From: Scatomonas sp963928055
Lineage (GTDB): Bacteria; Bacillota; Clostridia; Lachnospirales; Lachnospiraceae
Direction: 5' to 3'
Assembly (NCBI GenBank): GCA_963928055.1
Contig: CAWVDN010000001.1
Location: 744,001 to 808,000, forward strand
DNA: 64,000 nucleotides
Position 1 is the stretch's first letter; each line of letters begins with the position of its first letter. The notes under the pieces are model-generated. The model made no database searches and was not told the DNA's origin. It saw only the letters and a program-made list of their open reading frames with translations. Shown in pieces: positions 43,056 to 52,194 of the stretch. The position numbers were made by a program, and so were the translations under genes.

Positions 43056-46000
43056 TCAGATCCCATAATAATCTGTAAATCGGGTCAGGATGATAGCGCA
43101 TTCCGCGCGGCTTGCATTTCCCTGCGGATCCAGGATTGTATTATCATACTTTCCGGTGATGATTCCACAGCCCACGGCCCATTTCATGGCCTCCGAAGCA
43201 AAGGCGTTTACGGAAGAAGCGTCCAGATACCCGCTGTAATCTGCTTTTATACTCACATCATACCCTTTCATCTGTGCATATCGGTACATCATAACAGCCA
43301 TCTGCTCCCGGTTGATATTATCCGCCGGGCCGAACAATCCCGTATCTTCGTATCCGGTAACGATCCCCTCATCGGCTGCCCAGAGTATCGCGTCCGTATA
43401 CCATACATTGTCCGCGATATCCGGAAATTTCTCTGTATAGGGCATCTCTTTTTCCCCTTCCAGCCGATGCAGGACTACGGCAAATTGCGCTCTGGCCAAC
43501 GGTTCGTATGGTGCGAATATCGTCTCGCTTTTTCCGGTCATTAGCTGCTTTTTATATACATTGGCGACCTCATCGTAAAACCAGTTCCCGCTGACCGGAT
43601 CCACATCCGTAAAAGGAAGAGTTATCATTTCCACCGCTTCCAGATTAAATGGATTTACCGCGTAGAGGATCGGACTTCCTCCCTGGGTCGTATACCATCT
43701 CACAAACCCGTCTTCACAGAATATCGGAGCACAGTCGGAAAGAGGCAATTGTGTCTGAACCGTATCCGAAGTTACATGGCCTTCATCATCCATGGTTACC
43801 ATACAAGTAACCATGCTGCCTCCGCGGATTTCTTCCCACATGACCAGAAACTGACTGCTTCCGATCTTGACAAGGTGGGGTGTATAAACGCTTATGTTCT
43901 CTGTCCCGTCATAATCTGTCAGCCAGACCACCGACGACTGCTGCAGATCCTGATCCGTGATGCTGACGAAAATATTTCTCTGCCCGTAACCGCTGATAGT
44001 TCCCTGAGACTGGTCTATGGAGTTTCCGGCAATCACGCAATGCTCCTCGGACAATTCAAATCCTCCAACAGACGCTCCGGTTGTGTTATCCCCGATCGAT
44101 CCGCCGAAAGATAACGGAACGGTATAGATCACATCTGTGACCGAACCGTCTGTTCTGCACCGCGTGATGGAAATCCCCCGCGGATAGGCGTCCCCATGAT
44201 CCACCCGGAACACGTATTCTCCGTCTGTCTGAATAAACTGATTGAAGGAGTGGCTCACATACCCTGCCTGCGCGATATTCATAACGTCATAATAGGAGTC
44301 CGTCAGGCTCATACTCTCTTTGTCAATCACAAACGTCATATTTGCCTGGTGATTCAGCCCGTCATCGGCAGTATACATTTTATGGCAGGTATAAATGTAC
44401 AGGTTCTCTTCCGTCTCTGCCATGCGCAGGGAACCCGCCTCAAACGGCGCATACGTATTCGCTCCGTAAATGGAAAGCTCGTCGATCCTCTCAAAATCCT
44501 TGGAATATCTGACGACCCTCACGACCTCGGTTTCATCGTTTTCTTCCGCGTTATACTGGCCAAACACAAAATAATAGTACGAATCTCCGCTGTAGAATCC
44601 TCCGAACCGATCCAGTTCCGGTTCGACCGTGTGCGTGCCGATACGCGTTCCGGAAGGCGAAAAGGTTTCCGCGATGATCCTTCCGTCAGAATTTTCGATC
44701 CGCACATAATTTCCATCCTGATCCGGAACAAGGTAGGAAGACACAGGCGTACTCCATACCGCATAGTTGTTGGACGAATGGTTCCAGCTGCTTTCCCCGT
44801 TCGTATTTACGGCAGTGTCTCCTTCCTCCTCCGAAAAATCTCCTGCCGTAACCGCAACCGTATATTGGGCGGTCAGTCCGCTCTCTGTCTCTACGGAGAT
44901 AACTGCCGTACCTTCCCTCCATCCGAAAACTACTCCGTCCTGGTTAATACTTGCGATTTTCGGATCATCGGTGGACCACCGGAAGTTCTCTGCCAGAGTC
45001 CCGTCTGTTTCCGCAGTCAGCTGAAGAGTCTCTCCCGCTTTTACAACAGAGGCCTCTCCATGGATCTGAACCTCTGTAGCCTTTTTCCATTCGATCCGCT
45101 CATAATAGAACTGATCTCCGGATCTTTCGATCGCCAGAATATCCTCCCCATATTCCAGAAGCGCGAAAACAGGATAATCTGTGCGATAGGAAACGATTTC
45201 CGTTCCGCTGGCTATATCATATTCCGCAATAGATAAATCATCTTTATAGGCTACGATGCTGTCTGTGTCCTCACGGTAAACCGCTCGGACGCCGACACTG
45301 GCCAGGGAATCAAATCCCTGACTTGTGTTGTCCCGACTGAGTCTAAATATTTCTGTAACCACAGGAGCAGATGTATCAAAAGAATTTGAATCCAAGAGGG
45401 TCAGATAAGACTGAAACGTACTGTCGACACTCAGATACTTATCCCCAAGCATACAGACCTGCCCCTGCCGCTCATACCAGTATGCCTGGCAGGCATACAT
45501 TAAAATGAACTCGTTAAAGGATATGACATTCTCTGTGACATTTCCCGCTCTGACGGCATGCATATCATGATTATATCCCCAATACACCCAGTTCTCATAG
45601 CTTTCCACGTAAAAATTCCCATTACTGCTGTCGAATCCGCTGAAATTATAAATTGTATTTTCCGAAACTGTCCTGGACAATTCTTCTCCCGAAGGGGAAA
45701 GCAGATAGATCAGATACCCTTCGTCAGCCTGTCCCGCAAGATAGATCCTGCCCTGCGCGTCTACACCGATCACGGAAGCCGTGACCGGAGAAGAAATCGT
45801 CCGCTCTACCGACTGAGATTCCAGATCGTATACCAGGATCTGGGAATCATAATCCAAAACATAAAGTTTGCTGTCCGTTACGTAACAATCCGCGTAATAG
45901 TCAAAAGTATATACCGGAACCGTCTCTTTTGTATCCAACTGGTAGAATACCAGTTCGCGGTCATTCAAAAAATAGATACCTCCCCTGCTCTCACAGGGAA

Positions 46001-46301
46001 TCTGCGCGGATTTATCATAATAAGAATCATATTGGATCGTTTCCGCGCTTAATAAGACCGCATTTCCGGTCTGGCCCTCAGACTGTACACTTAACCGGTT
46101 CTGAGCAGGCGCTGCCTCCCCGGAAGGCTGTGCCGCCTCATTTATCAGGTATCCCTCCTCCGGTGCTTTCAGGATCTCCCCTTCGGATCCGGCGATCGCT
46201 TCTTCAAATGCCGTATCCGGCAGCTCTGCCGCTCCTACCGCTGCACTCTGAAGCAAAAACAGTCCCGCCAGACCAGCTGCCACCCATCGTTTCCTTTTCA
46301 T
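43056..46301 (-). CDS. S-layer-homology surface protein with Ig-like domain
   Basis: This 1081-aa exported protein has a signal peptide (RKRWVAAGLAGLFLLQSAAVGAAE). A long N-terminal part resembles a beta-propeller (repeated strands such as KLYVLDYDSQILVYDLES). A BIG2-like Ig domain starts at VQIHGEASVVKAGETLQLTAE, and a second propeller-like part follows. Three C-terminal SLH motifs are present: FTDVDPVSGNWFYDE, FPDIADNVWYTDAI and YLDASSVNAFASEAMKWAV. SLH domains bind pyruvylated or similar secondary wall polymers. GAGAGGTGAG precedes the ATG; the 20-codon extension is not needed. Confidence 0.85.
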   Translation of the reverse strand: MKRKRWVAAGLAGLFLLQSAAVGAAELPDTAFEEAIAGSEGEILKAPEEGYLINEAAQPSGEAAPAQNRLSVQSEGQTGNAVLLSAETIQYDSYYDKSAQIPCESRGGIYFLNDRELVFYQLDTKETVPVYTFDYYADCYVTDSKLYVLDYDSQILVYDLESQSVERTISSPVTASVIGVDAQGRIYLAGQADEGYLIYLLSPSGEELSRTVSENTIYNFSGFDSSNGNFYVESYENWVYWGYNHDMHAVRAGNVTENVISFNEFILMYACQAYWYERQGQVCMLGDKYLSVDSTFQSYLTLLDSNSFDTSAPVVTEIFRLSRDNTSQGFDSLASVGVRAVYREDTDSIVAYKDDLSIAEYDIASGTEIVSYRTDYPVFALLEYGEDILAIERSGDQFYYERIEWKKATEVQIHGEASVVKAGETLQLTAETDGTLAENFRWSTDDPKIASINQDGVVFGWREGTAVISVETESGLTAQYTVAVTAGDFSEEEGDTAVNTNGESSWNHSSNNYAVWSTPVSSYLVPDQDGNYVRIENSDGRIIAETFSPSGTRIGTHTVEPELDRFGGFYSGDSYYYFVFGQYNAEENDETEVVRVVRYSKDFERIDELSIYGANTYAPFEAGSLRMAETEENLYIYTCHKMYTADDGLNHQANMTFVIDKESMSLTDSYYDVMNIAQAGYVSHSFNQFIQTDGEYVFRVDHGDAYPRGISITRCRTDGSVTDVIYTVPLSFGGSIGDNTTGASVGGFELSEEHCVIAGNSIDQSQGTISGYGQRNIFVSITDQDLQQSSVVWLTDYDGTENISVYTPHLVKIGSSQFLVMWEEIRGGSMVTCMVTMDDEGHVTSDTVQTQLPLSDCAPIFCEDGFVRWYTTQGGSPILYAVNPFNLEAVEMITLPFTDVDPVSGNWFYDEVANVYKKQLMTGKSETIFAPYEPLARAQFAVVLHRLEGEKEMPYTEKFPDIADNVWYTDAILWAADEGIVTGYEDTGLFGPADNINREQMAVMMYRYAQMKGYDVSIKADYSGYLDASSVNAFASEAMKWAVGCGIITGKYDNTILDPQGNASRAECAIILTRFTDYYGI

Positions 46302-46369
46302 CTGTTTTCTCACCTCTCCCTTTCTACCGCTTACCTTTTTTAGCTGACTATCATTTTGCATTTTAGAAT

Positions 46370-46398
46370 ATTGTACCTTATATTTCTTTCTTTCGCAA
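46370..46398 (-). promoter_or_regulatory. Promoter of the SLH/Ig surface protein gene
   Basis: On the minus strand TTGCGA (46393-46398) and TACAAT (46370-46375) are separated by 17 nt, 68 nt before the ATG. Confidence 0.65.
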
Positions 46399-46487
46399 TT
46401 CTAAGCAAAATAATTCTTTCAACTAATGCTTGCTGCCGCTTATTATGCCAAAAAGGCCGGAGGGGACATTACCGTCCATTCCGGACA

Positions 46488-46531
46488 GAAAAGGTGCCGC
46501 CGGACCATCTTCGATGGTCCTTGCGGCACCT
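46488..46531 (-). terminator. Terminator of htrA
   Basis: On the minus strand the nested stems AGGTGCCGC / CGGCACCT and GGACCATC / GATGGTCC are followed by TTTCTG. They lie about 20 nt after the HtrA stop. Confidence 0.75.
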
Positions 46532-46550
46532 CCATATCTTCTGCGCTTAT

Positions 46551-48110
46551 TTAATTTTCGCTGCTGTCCGGCATATCGTCCGCGGAACCCAGGGTCACGG
46601 TCAGCGTCACAGGTTTGTATTCTCCCTCGTTGGAGCGCTGGACTACGATCTCCACCTGTTCCCCGGCTGCGTAGTACTGCAGCACATCTTTCAGTTCATC
46701 AAAATTATCAATGGCGCGTCCGTCAAACTCGGTCAGCACATCGCCTCGCTTGACTCCTGCCTGGTCGGCGGGTCCGTTCTCCACCACGGTGGAGATCCCG
46801 ACTCCCTGAGGCATGCCGTACATCTGAGAAGCCTCCGAGGTAACGTTGACCCCCTCGATCCCCAGATAGCTGGCCTGATTTTCGTCCACCTTATCCCGGG
46901 TCTCCAGATTCATCAGTTCCTCCAGGATAGGCTCTGCCTTGGCCAGGGGGATCGCAAATCCCACTCCGTCCACGGTGGTGCCGGAGGAAGTCATGGAGCT
47001 TTTGGCCTCGTTGATGCCTACCAGCTCGCCCTTCATGTTCAGCAGCGCGCCACCGCTGTTTCCGGAGTTAATGGGAGCGTCCGTCTGGATCAGTCCGGTG
47101 GACTCGATGGTATTTCCCGCATTGTCCGTCAGGGACAGATCACGGTCCAGGGCGCTGACATAACCGCTGGTCACGGACTGGCCGTATCCCAGAGCGTTGC
47201 CGATGGCTACTACCTGATCGCCCAGTTCCAGTTCATCGGAATCCCCCAGAGTGGCGATCTTGATCTGGCCCATGGTCTCCTCCGGAATATCCTCCAGTTT
47301 TACGGAAACTACCGCCAGATCGTTGTCCGCGTCAGATCCCTTGATCTGCCCTTCCACAGAGGTTTCATCAATAAATCCCACGGAAAGGCTCTGGGCTCCC
47401 TGGACCACGTGGTTGTTGGTGGCGATCAGAAGTTCTGTCTCATTCTGGCCCACGATGACCCCGGTACCGGCTCCCTGGACCTCATACTGCTGCGTGCCCC
47501 CGAAAAAGCTGCGCATCTCCTCCACAGACATGGTGGAGATGGTCACCAGGGAAGGCATGGCGTTGGCCGCTACTTCCTTGACCGTACCGCCGGAAGAAGC
47601 GGAAGCCGCCTCCGCGCTGGAATCGGAACCGCTGTCCGTCTGCAGCAGGGGCTGGGTGGTGGGCACCGTTGCCACGGTTTCCTCTCCGTCCAGGTACTCC
47701 GCCGCCCGGTTCACGCCGTACATGGTTCCCCCGGCGATCACGCCGAACACCAGGGCCATAGCCACGGTAGCGGCCCATCTGCGGCCGGTGCTCATGGGTT
47801 TGCGGGGCTTTTTGGCTTTTGCCTTTTTAGTTTTTCCTCCGGAACCGGCCCCTGCCTGAGGCGCTGTCCCCACAGAAGAATAATGATACTGCTGACTGCC
47901 ACTGTTTGCCCCACGGCTCTGCCCGGCGGCGCTTTCCTGATTCCAGGAGGAACTTCCGGCGCCTCCCCAGGGATTGGAATGCTGCTGACTGCCGTCCGTC
48001 TGCTGAAGCTTGGGATTTACCCAGCTGTAAGTAGTTCCGTTCTGGGCGTTCTTCGGGTCCTTATTCTGATCAGCGGAAATTTCATTTCTGTTGTTCATCT
48101 CTTCACTCAT
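46551..48110 (-). CDS. htrA: HtrA/DegP-type serine protease with PDZ domain
   Basis: This 519-aa membrane-anchored quality-control protease has a long Gln/Ser/Gly-rich cytoplasmic tail (about residues 1-100). It is followed by a basic stretch and one membrane helix (WAATVAMALVFGVIAGGTMYGV). The trypsin-like domain has His in ATNNHVV, Asp in ADNDLAVV and Ser in NSGNSGGALL. A C-terminal PDZ domain (GISTVVENGPADQAGVKRGDVLTEF) completes it. The chosen start is the second ATG, 9 nt after AGAGAGG. It is located 135 bp after glmS. Confidence 0.95.
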   Translation of the reverse strand: MSEEMNNRNEISADQNKDPKNAQNGTTYSWVNPKLQQTDGSQQHSNPWGGAGSSSWNQESAAGQSRGANSGSQQYHYSSVGTAPQAGAGSGGKTKKAKAKKPRKPMSTGRRWAATVAMALVFGVIAGGTMYGVNRAAEYLDGEETVATVPTTQPLLQTDSGSDSSAEAASASSGGTVKEVAANAMPSLVTISTMSVEEMRSFFGGTQQYEVQGAGTGVIVGQNETELLIATNNHVVQGAQSLSVGFIDETSVEGQIKGSDADNDLAVVSVKLEDIPEETMGQIKIATLGDSDELELGDQVVAIGNALGYGQSVTSGYVSALDRDLSLTDNAGNTIESTGLIQTDAPINSGNSGGALLNMKGELVGINEAKSSMTSSGTTVDGVGFAIPLAKAEPILEELMNLETRDKVDENQASYLGIEGVNVTSEASQMYGMPQGVGISTVVENGPADQAGVKRGDVLTEFDGRAIDNFDELKDVLQYYAAGEQVEIVVQRSNEGEYKPVTLTVTLGSADDMPDSSEN

Positions 48111-48245
48111 GATCATTTACCTCTCTTCTTTATCCTTAAGCTATGAAAAATCTTTTTTCTGATTTCCTTTTACATGGCTTATTCTAAAGGGCAAATGTGT
48201 TGAATATGTGACGTTTTTCGTAAAAAAAAGTGAATGCTGCCGTTT

Positions 48246-50072
48246 TTATTCCACCGTTACCGACTTGGCAAGATTCCGGGGTTTGTCAACATCCAGGCCC
48301 TTGCCGATGGACACGTAGTAGCCGAACAGCTGCAGGGGCACCACCGCCAGAGAGTTGGTAAAGCAGGGATTGGTCTCCGGAATATAGATCACGTAATCCG
48401 CTACTTTTTCCACCTCCGTATTGCCTACCGTGGTAACTGCCATAACGAAAGCGCCCCGGCTTTTTACCTCCACGATATTGCTGATGGTCTTCTTGTAAAG
48501 CTCCGGCTGGGTCAGCACCGCCACCACCAGCCTTCCCTCCTCGATGAGGGAGATGGTGCCGTGCTTCAGTTCCCCGGCTGCATACGCCTCCGAGTGAATG
48601 TAGGAAATCTCCTTTAATTTCAGAGATCCCTCCAGGGAAATGGCGTAGTCGATGCCCCGGCCGATGAAGAACACATGCTCCGCCGCCAGATACCGGTTGG
48701 CAAACTTCTGTACATTTTCCTTGTGGCTCAGAAGCAGGGAGATCTGCTCCGGAAGCTGCCGCAGATCCTCCAGCATGTTCTGAAGCTCCTGTTCCGTGAT
48801 CTTTCCCCGGACAGACGCGAACTTCAGGGCCAGCAGATACAGGGCGATGAGCTGGGTGCTGTAGGCCTTGGTGGTGGCCACCGCGATCTCCGGTCCCGCC
48901 CAGGTATACATAACGGCGTCCGCCTCCCGGGCAATGGAGCTGCCCACCACGTTCACGATCCCCATGGTCCTGCTGCCCTGGGCTTTGGCCTGCCGGAGGG
49001 CGGCCAGGGAATCCGCCGTCTCCCCGGACTGGCTGACGATCAGCACCAGGGTATTTTCGTCCAGGATCGGATCCCGGTAGCGGAACTCCGAGGCCAGATC
49101 CACCTCCACCGGGATCCGGGCCAGGCTTTCAAAGACGTACTTGCCGGTGACTCCCGTATGGTAAGCGGAACCGCAGGCAACGATAAAGATCTTGCGGATC
49201 TCCCGGATCTCCTCATCGCTCATGCCAAGCTCCTCGATCACGATGCCGCCGTCCTTCAGCCGGGGATTCAGAGTGTCCGCCACGGCTTTGGGCTGCTCCT
49301 GCATTTCCTTCATCATAAAGTATTCATAGCCGCCCTTTTCCGCCGCGTGGATATCCCACTCGATGGTCACCGGCTCTTTGATCAGCTCTTCCTCGTCCAC
49401 ATTGTAAAATTTCAGAGAATCCGCCTTCAGGCACACCAGCTCCTCATTTTCGATAAAATATACTTCTCTGGTGTACTTCAGGATCGCCGGAACGTCAGAG
49501 GCGATGAAATTTCCCTCCGGACTCTGACCCACTACCAGGGGACTGTCCTTCCGTACCGCGTAGATCTCTCCCGGATGGTCCCGGAACAGGATCCCCAGGG
49601 CGTAGGAGCCCTCCATCCGGTGCATGACCTTCATGATGGCTTCCTTGGGGTCTCCCTTATAATAGTAATCCAGCAGCTGGGCAATGACCTCCGTATCTGT
49701 ATCCGAACGGAACTGATACCCCTTGGATTCCAGCTTTTTCTTCAGCTTGATGTAGTTTTCGATGATCCCGTTGTGGACCACCACAATAGAGGCATCCTCG
49801 TTGCAGTGGGGATGGGCGTTCACATCCGAGGGTTCCCCGTGGGTCGCCCAGCGGGTATGGCCGATGCCCTCTGTGCCGGGCAGAATCTCCCCGCCCCGGG
49901 TCATATCATAAAGAACCTTCAGCCTGCCCTTGGCCTTGGCCACCCGGATCTCCTGTCCGTCAAAAACCGCCATGCCTGCGGAATCATATCCTCTGTATTC
50001 CAGCTTGCCCAGACCATCCAGAAGGATGGGGGCCGCCTGTCTGCTGCCGATGTAACCTACAATGCCGCACAT
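48246..50072 (-). CDS. glmS: Glucosamine-fructose-6-phosphate aminotransferase
   Basis: This 608-aa enzyme makes glucosamine-6-phosphate from fructose-6-phosphate and glutamine, feeding peptidoglycan and other amino sugars. The glutaminase domain starts with the Cys1 nucleophile (MCGIVGYIG) and has GHTRWATHG and HNGIIENY. The isomerase has two SIS domains (VACGSAYHTG, SQSGETADSL) and ends DVDKPRNLAKSVTVE. AGGAGG precedes the ATG. It lies 16 bp after rfbA, so no glmS ribozyme can be present in between. Confidence 0.97.
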   Translation of the reverse strand: MCGIVGYIGSRQAAPILLDGLGKLEYRGYDSAGMAVFDGQEIRVAKAKGRLKVLYDMTRGGEILPGTEGIGHTRWATHGEPSDVNAHPHCNEDASIVVVHNGIIENYIKLKKKLESKGYQFRSDTDTEVIAQLLDYYYKGDPKEAIMKVMHRMEGSYALGILFRDHPGEIYAVRKDSPLVVGQSPEGNFIASDVPAILKYTREVYFIENEELVCLKADSLKFYNVDEEELIKEPVTIEWDIHAAEKGGYEYFMMKEMQEQPKAVADTLNPRLKDGGIVIEELGMSDEEIREIRKIFIVACGSAYHTGVTGKYVFESLARIPVEVDLASEFRYRDPILDENTLVLIVSQSGETADSLAALRQAKAQGSRTMGIVNVVGSSIAREADAVMYTWAGPEIAVATTKAYSTQLIALYLLALKFASVRGKITEQELQNMLEDLRQLPEQISLLLSHKENVQKFANRYLAAEHVFFIGRGIDYAISLEGSLKLKEISYIHSEAYAAGELKHGTISLIEEGRLVVAVLTQPELYKKTISNIVEVKSRGAFVMAVTTVGNTEVEKVADYVIYIPETNPCFTNSLAVVPLQLFGYYVSIGKGLDVDKPRNLAKSVTVE

Positions 50073-50088
50073 AAAATTCCTCCTGGTC

Positions 50089-50958
50089 TTACAATCCCTC
50101 CGCGATTTCCATCAGATACTGGCCGTAAGCGGTCTTCAGCAAAGGCTGCGCCAGTTTCTCCAACTGCTCCCTGTCGATAAATCCTCTCTTATATGCTATT
50201 TCTTCAATACAGGAAATATACAGCCCCTGACGTTTCTGGAAAGCCGCCACAAAATCCGCGGCGTCCAGCAGCGCGTCATGATTTCCGGTGTCGAGCCAGG
50301 CGAATCCTCTGCCCAGTGTTTCCACATGCAGCGTTCCTCTCCGCAGGTACTCATTGTTGACACTGGTGATCTCGATCTCTCCGCGGGCGGAGGGCTTTAC
50401 ATTTTTTGCGATCTCCACTACGTCATTGTCGTAGAAGTAAAGACCCGGCACTGCATATTTTGATTTCGGGTGCTCCGGTTTTTCTTCAATGGAAAGAGCC
50501 TTCCCGTTCTCGTCAAATTCAACTACGCCGTACTCTCTGGGATCTTTCACATAGTATCCGAAGATCGTCGCGCCGCTGGTGCGCTCCGCCGCGGATTTAA
50601 GAACCTTTGAAAAGCTCTGGCCATAGAAAATGTTATCTCCCAGTACCAGCGCTACATGATCGTTCCCGATAAACTTTTCGCCTACGATGAATGCATCCGC
50701 AAGTCCTCTGGGGGTTTCCTGCACTGCGTAGGTGAAAGAAAGTCCCAGCTGCTCGCCGGTACCGAAAAGCTCTTCAAACACCCCTATATCCCGGGGGGTG
50801 GAAATGATCAGGATCTCGCGGATCCCGGCCAGCATCAGCGTGGACAGCGGATAATAGATCATCGGTTTGTCGTAAACGGGCATGATCTGTTTGGAGATCG
50901 CCTTGGTTAACGGATACAGTCTTGTGCCGGATCCTCCGGCCAAAATAATGCCTTTCAT
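50089..50958 (-). CDS. rfbA: Glucose-1-phosphate thymidylyltransferase
   Basis: This 289-aa enzyme joins glucose-1-phosphate and dTTP to dTDP-glucose, the first step toward dTDP-rhamnose and related sugars. The nucleotidyl-transfer motif is IILAGGSGTRLYPLTKAISKQ. Also present are LVLGDNIFYGQ with the metal-binding Asp, IEEKPEHPKSKYAV and GRGFAWLDTGNHDALL. AAGGAGG precedes the ATG. It is between rfbB and glmS on the same strand. rfbC and rfbD are not seen in the window. Confidence 0.97.
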   Translation of the reverse strand: MKGIILAGGSGTRLYPLTKAISKQIMPVYDKPMIYYPLSTLMLAGIREILIISTPRDIGVFEELFGTGEQLGLSFTYAVQETPRGLADAFIVGEKFIGNDHVALVLGDNIFYGQSFSKVLKSAAERTSGATIFGYYVKDPREYGVVEFDENGKALSIEEKPEHPKSKYAVPGLYFYDNDVVEIAKNVKPSARGEIEITSVNNEYLRRGTLHVETLGRGFAWLDTGNHDALLDAADFVAAFQKRQGLYISCIEEIAYKRGFIDREQLEKLAQPLLKTAYGQYLMEIAEGL

Positions 50959-50982
50959 GCTTTTCCTCCTTGTTCTCATAAA

Positions 50983-51020
50983 ACGCAAAAAAGCAGTGAA
51001 GGATCCACTGCGTTTTTGCG
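50983..51020 (-). terminator. Terminator of rfbB
   Basis: On the minus strand GCAGTG / CACTGC closes a 7-nt loop, extended outward by CGCAAAAA / TTTTTTGCG. The stem ends in TTTTTT within the 3' arm. It overlaps the region upstream of rfbA, so rfbA may need its own promoter or depend on read-through. Confidence 0.65.
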
Positions 51021-51032
51021 TTTCTTTATTTA

Positions 51033-52115
51033 TTAACGGTTGCTGTACATGTCATCATAATATTTCTGATAATCTCCGCTTGTAACATTATTCATCCATG
51101 CTTCATGCTGGAAATACCATTCGATGGTTTTTCGGATACCCACTTCAAACGTCGTCTCCGGGTACCAGCCCACTTCTGCTTTGATCTTGTCCGGCGCAAT
51201 GGCGTACCGTCTGTCATGGCCTTTCCGGTCTTCTACAAAGGTGATCAGTTCATCGCTGACATTTGCCTTTCTGGGATCGCTGTCCGGAAGCATTTCCTTC
51301 AGTGTATCCAGGATCGTGTGGATGATCTGCAGATTCTGACGCTCGTTATGGCCGCCGATATTGTAGGTCTCAAATAATCTGCCCTTTTCCTGAACCATAT
51401 CGATGCCTTTGCAGTGATCCTCCACATACAGCCAGTCACGGACATTCTTTCCGTCGCCGTATACCGGAAGTTTCTTCCCGTGAAGAGCGTTGTTGATCAT
51501 CAGAGGGATCAGCTTTTCCGGGAACTGATAGGGGCCGTAGTTATTGCTGCAGTTCGTGATATTGGCCGGGAACCTGTAGGTATCCATATAGGCTTTTACC
51601 AGCATATCCGAGGATGCCTTGCTGGCAGAGTACGGACTGTGGGGGGCGTAAGGCGTCGTTTCGTAAAAATATCCCCCATCCTCTTCCAGAGAACCGTACA
51701 CCTCGTCCGTAGAAACATGCAGGAATTTATGATCCGGCAGAAAACTGCCGTCCGGCTGTTCCCAGGCTGCTTTCGCGGCATTCAGCATGACCAGTGTTCC
51801 CAGTACGTTGGTCTTTACAAACACTTCCGGGTTCCTGATGCTGCGGTCCACATGGCTTTCTGCCGCAAAATGAACCACCCGCTGAATATCATTTTCTTCA
51901 AAAATTTTGTTGATCTTTTCCGTATCGCAGATATCTGCCCGGATAAAGGTGTAGTTCGGGCGGTCTTCAATATCTTTCAGGTTTTCCAGGTTGCCTGCGT
52001 AAGTCAGCTTATCCACATTGATGATCCGAATTTCATCTCCATACTTTTTAAACATGTAATGGATATAATTGGAACCAATAAAACCGGCTCCGCCTGTTAC
52101 CAGATAAGTACGCAT
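51033..52115 (-). CDS. rfbB: dTDP-glucose 4,6-dehydratase
   Basis: This 360-aa extended SDR enzyme makes dTDP-4-keto-6-deoxyglucose. The NAD-binding motif is VTGGAGFIGSNYIHYM. The catalytic region includes STDEVYGSLEE, then PYSASKASSDMLVKAY with the Tyr-x3-Lys pair. NCSNNYGPYQFPEKLIPL and the substrate-binding RDWLYVEDHCKGI are also conserved. CGGAGG precedes the ATG. It has its own promoter. Confidence 0.97.
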   Translation of the reverse strand: MRTYLVTGGAGFIGSNYIHYMFKKYGDEIRIINVDKLTYAGNLENLKDIEDRPNYTFIRADICDTEKINKIFEENDIQRVVHFAAESHVDRSIRNPEVFVKTNVLGTLVMLNAAKAAWEQPDGSFLPDHKFLHVSTDEVYGSLEEDGGYFYETTPYAPHSPYSASKASSDMLVKAYMDTYRFPANITNCSNNYGPYQFPEKLIPLMINNALHGKKLPVYGDGKNVRDWLYVEDHCKGIDMVQEKGRLFETYNIGGHNERQNLQIIHTILDTLKEMLPDSDPRKANVSDELITFVEDRKGHDRRYAIAPDKIKAEVGWYPETTFEVGIRKTIEWYFQHEAWMNNVTSGDYQKYYDDMYSNR

Positions 52116-52154
52116 TTTTATTCCTCCGTTGATATTCGAAACTAATACCGTAGT

Positions 52155-52183
52155 ATTATACCATTGCGCCTTTTAAAAAGCAA
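52155..52183 (-). promoter_or_regulatory. Promoter of rfbB
   Basis: On the minus strand TTGCTT (52178-52183) and a perfect TATAAT (52155-52160) are separated by 17 nt, 39 nt before the ATG. Confidence 0.8.
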
Positions 52184-52194
52184 CCGCAAGTGAA

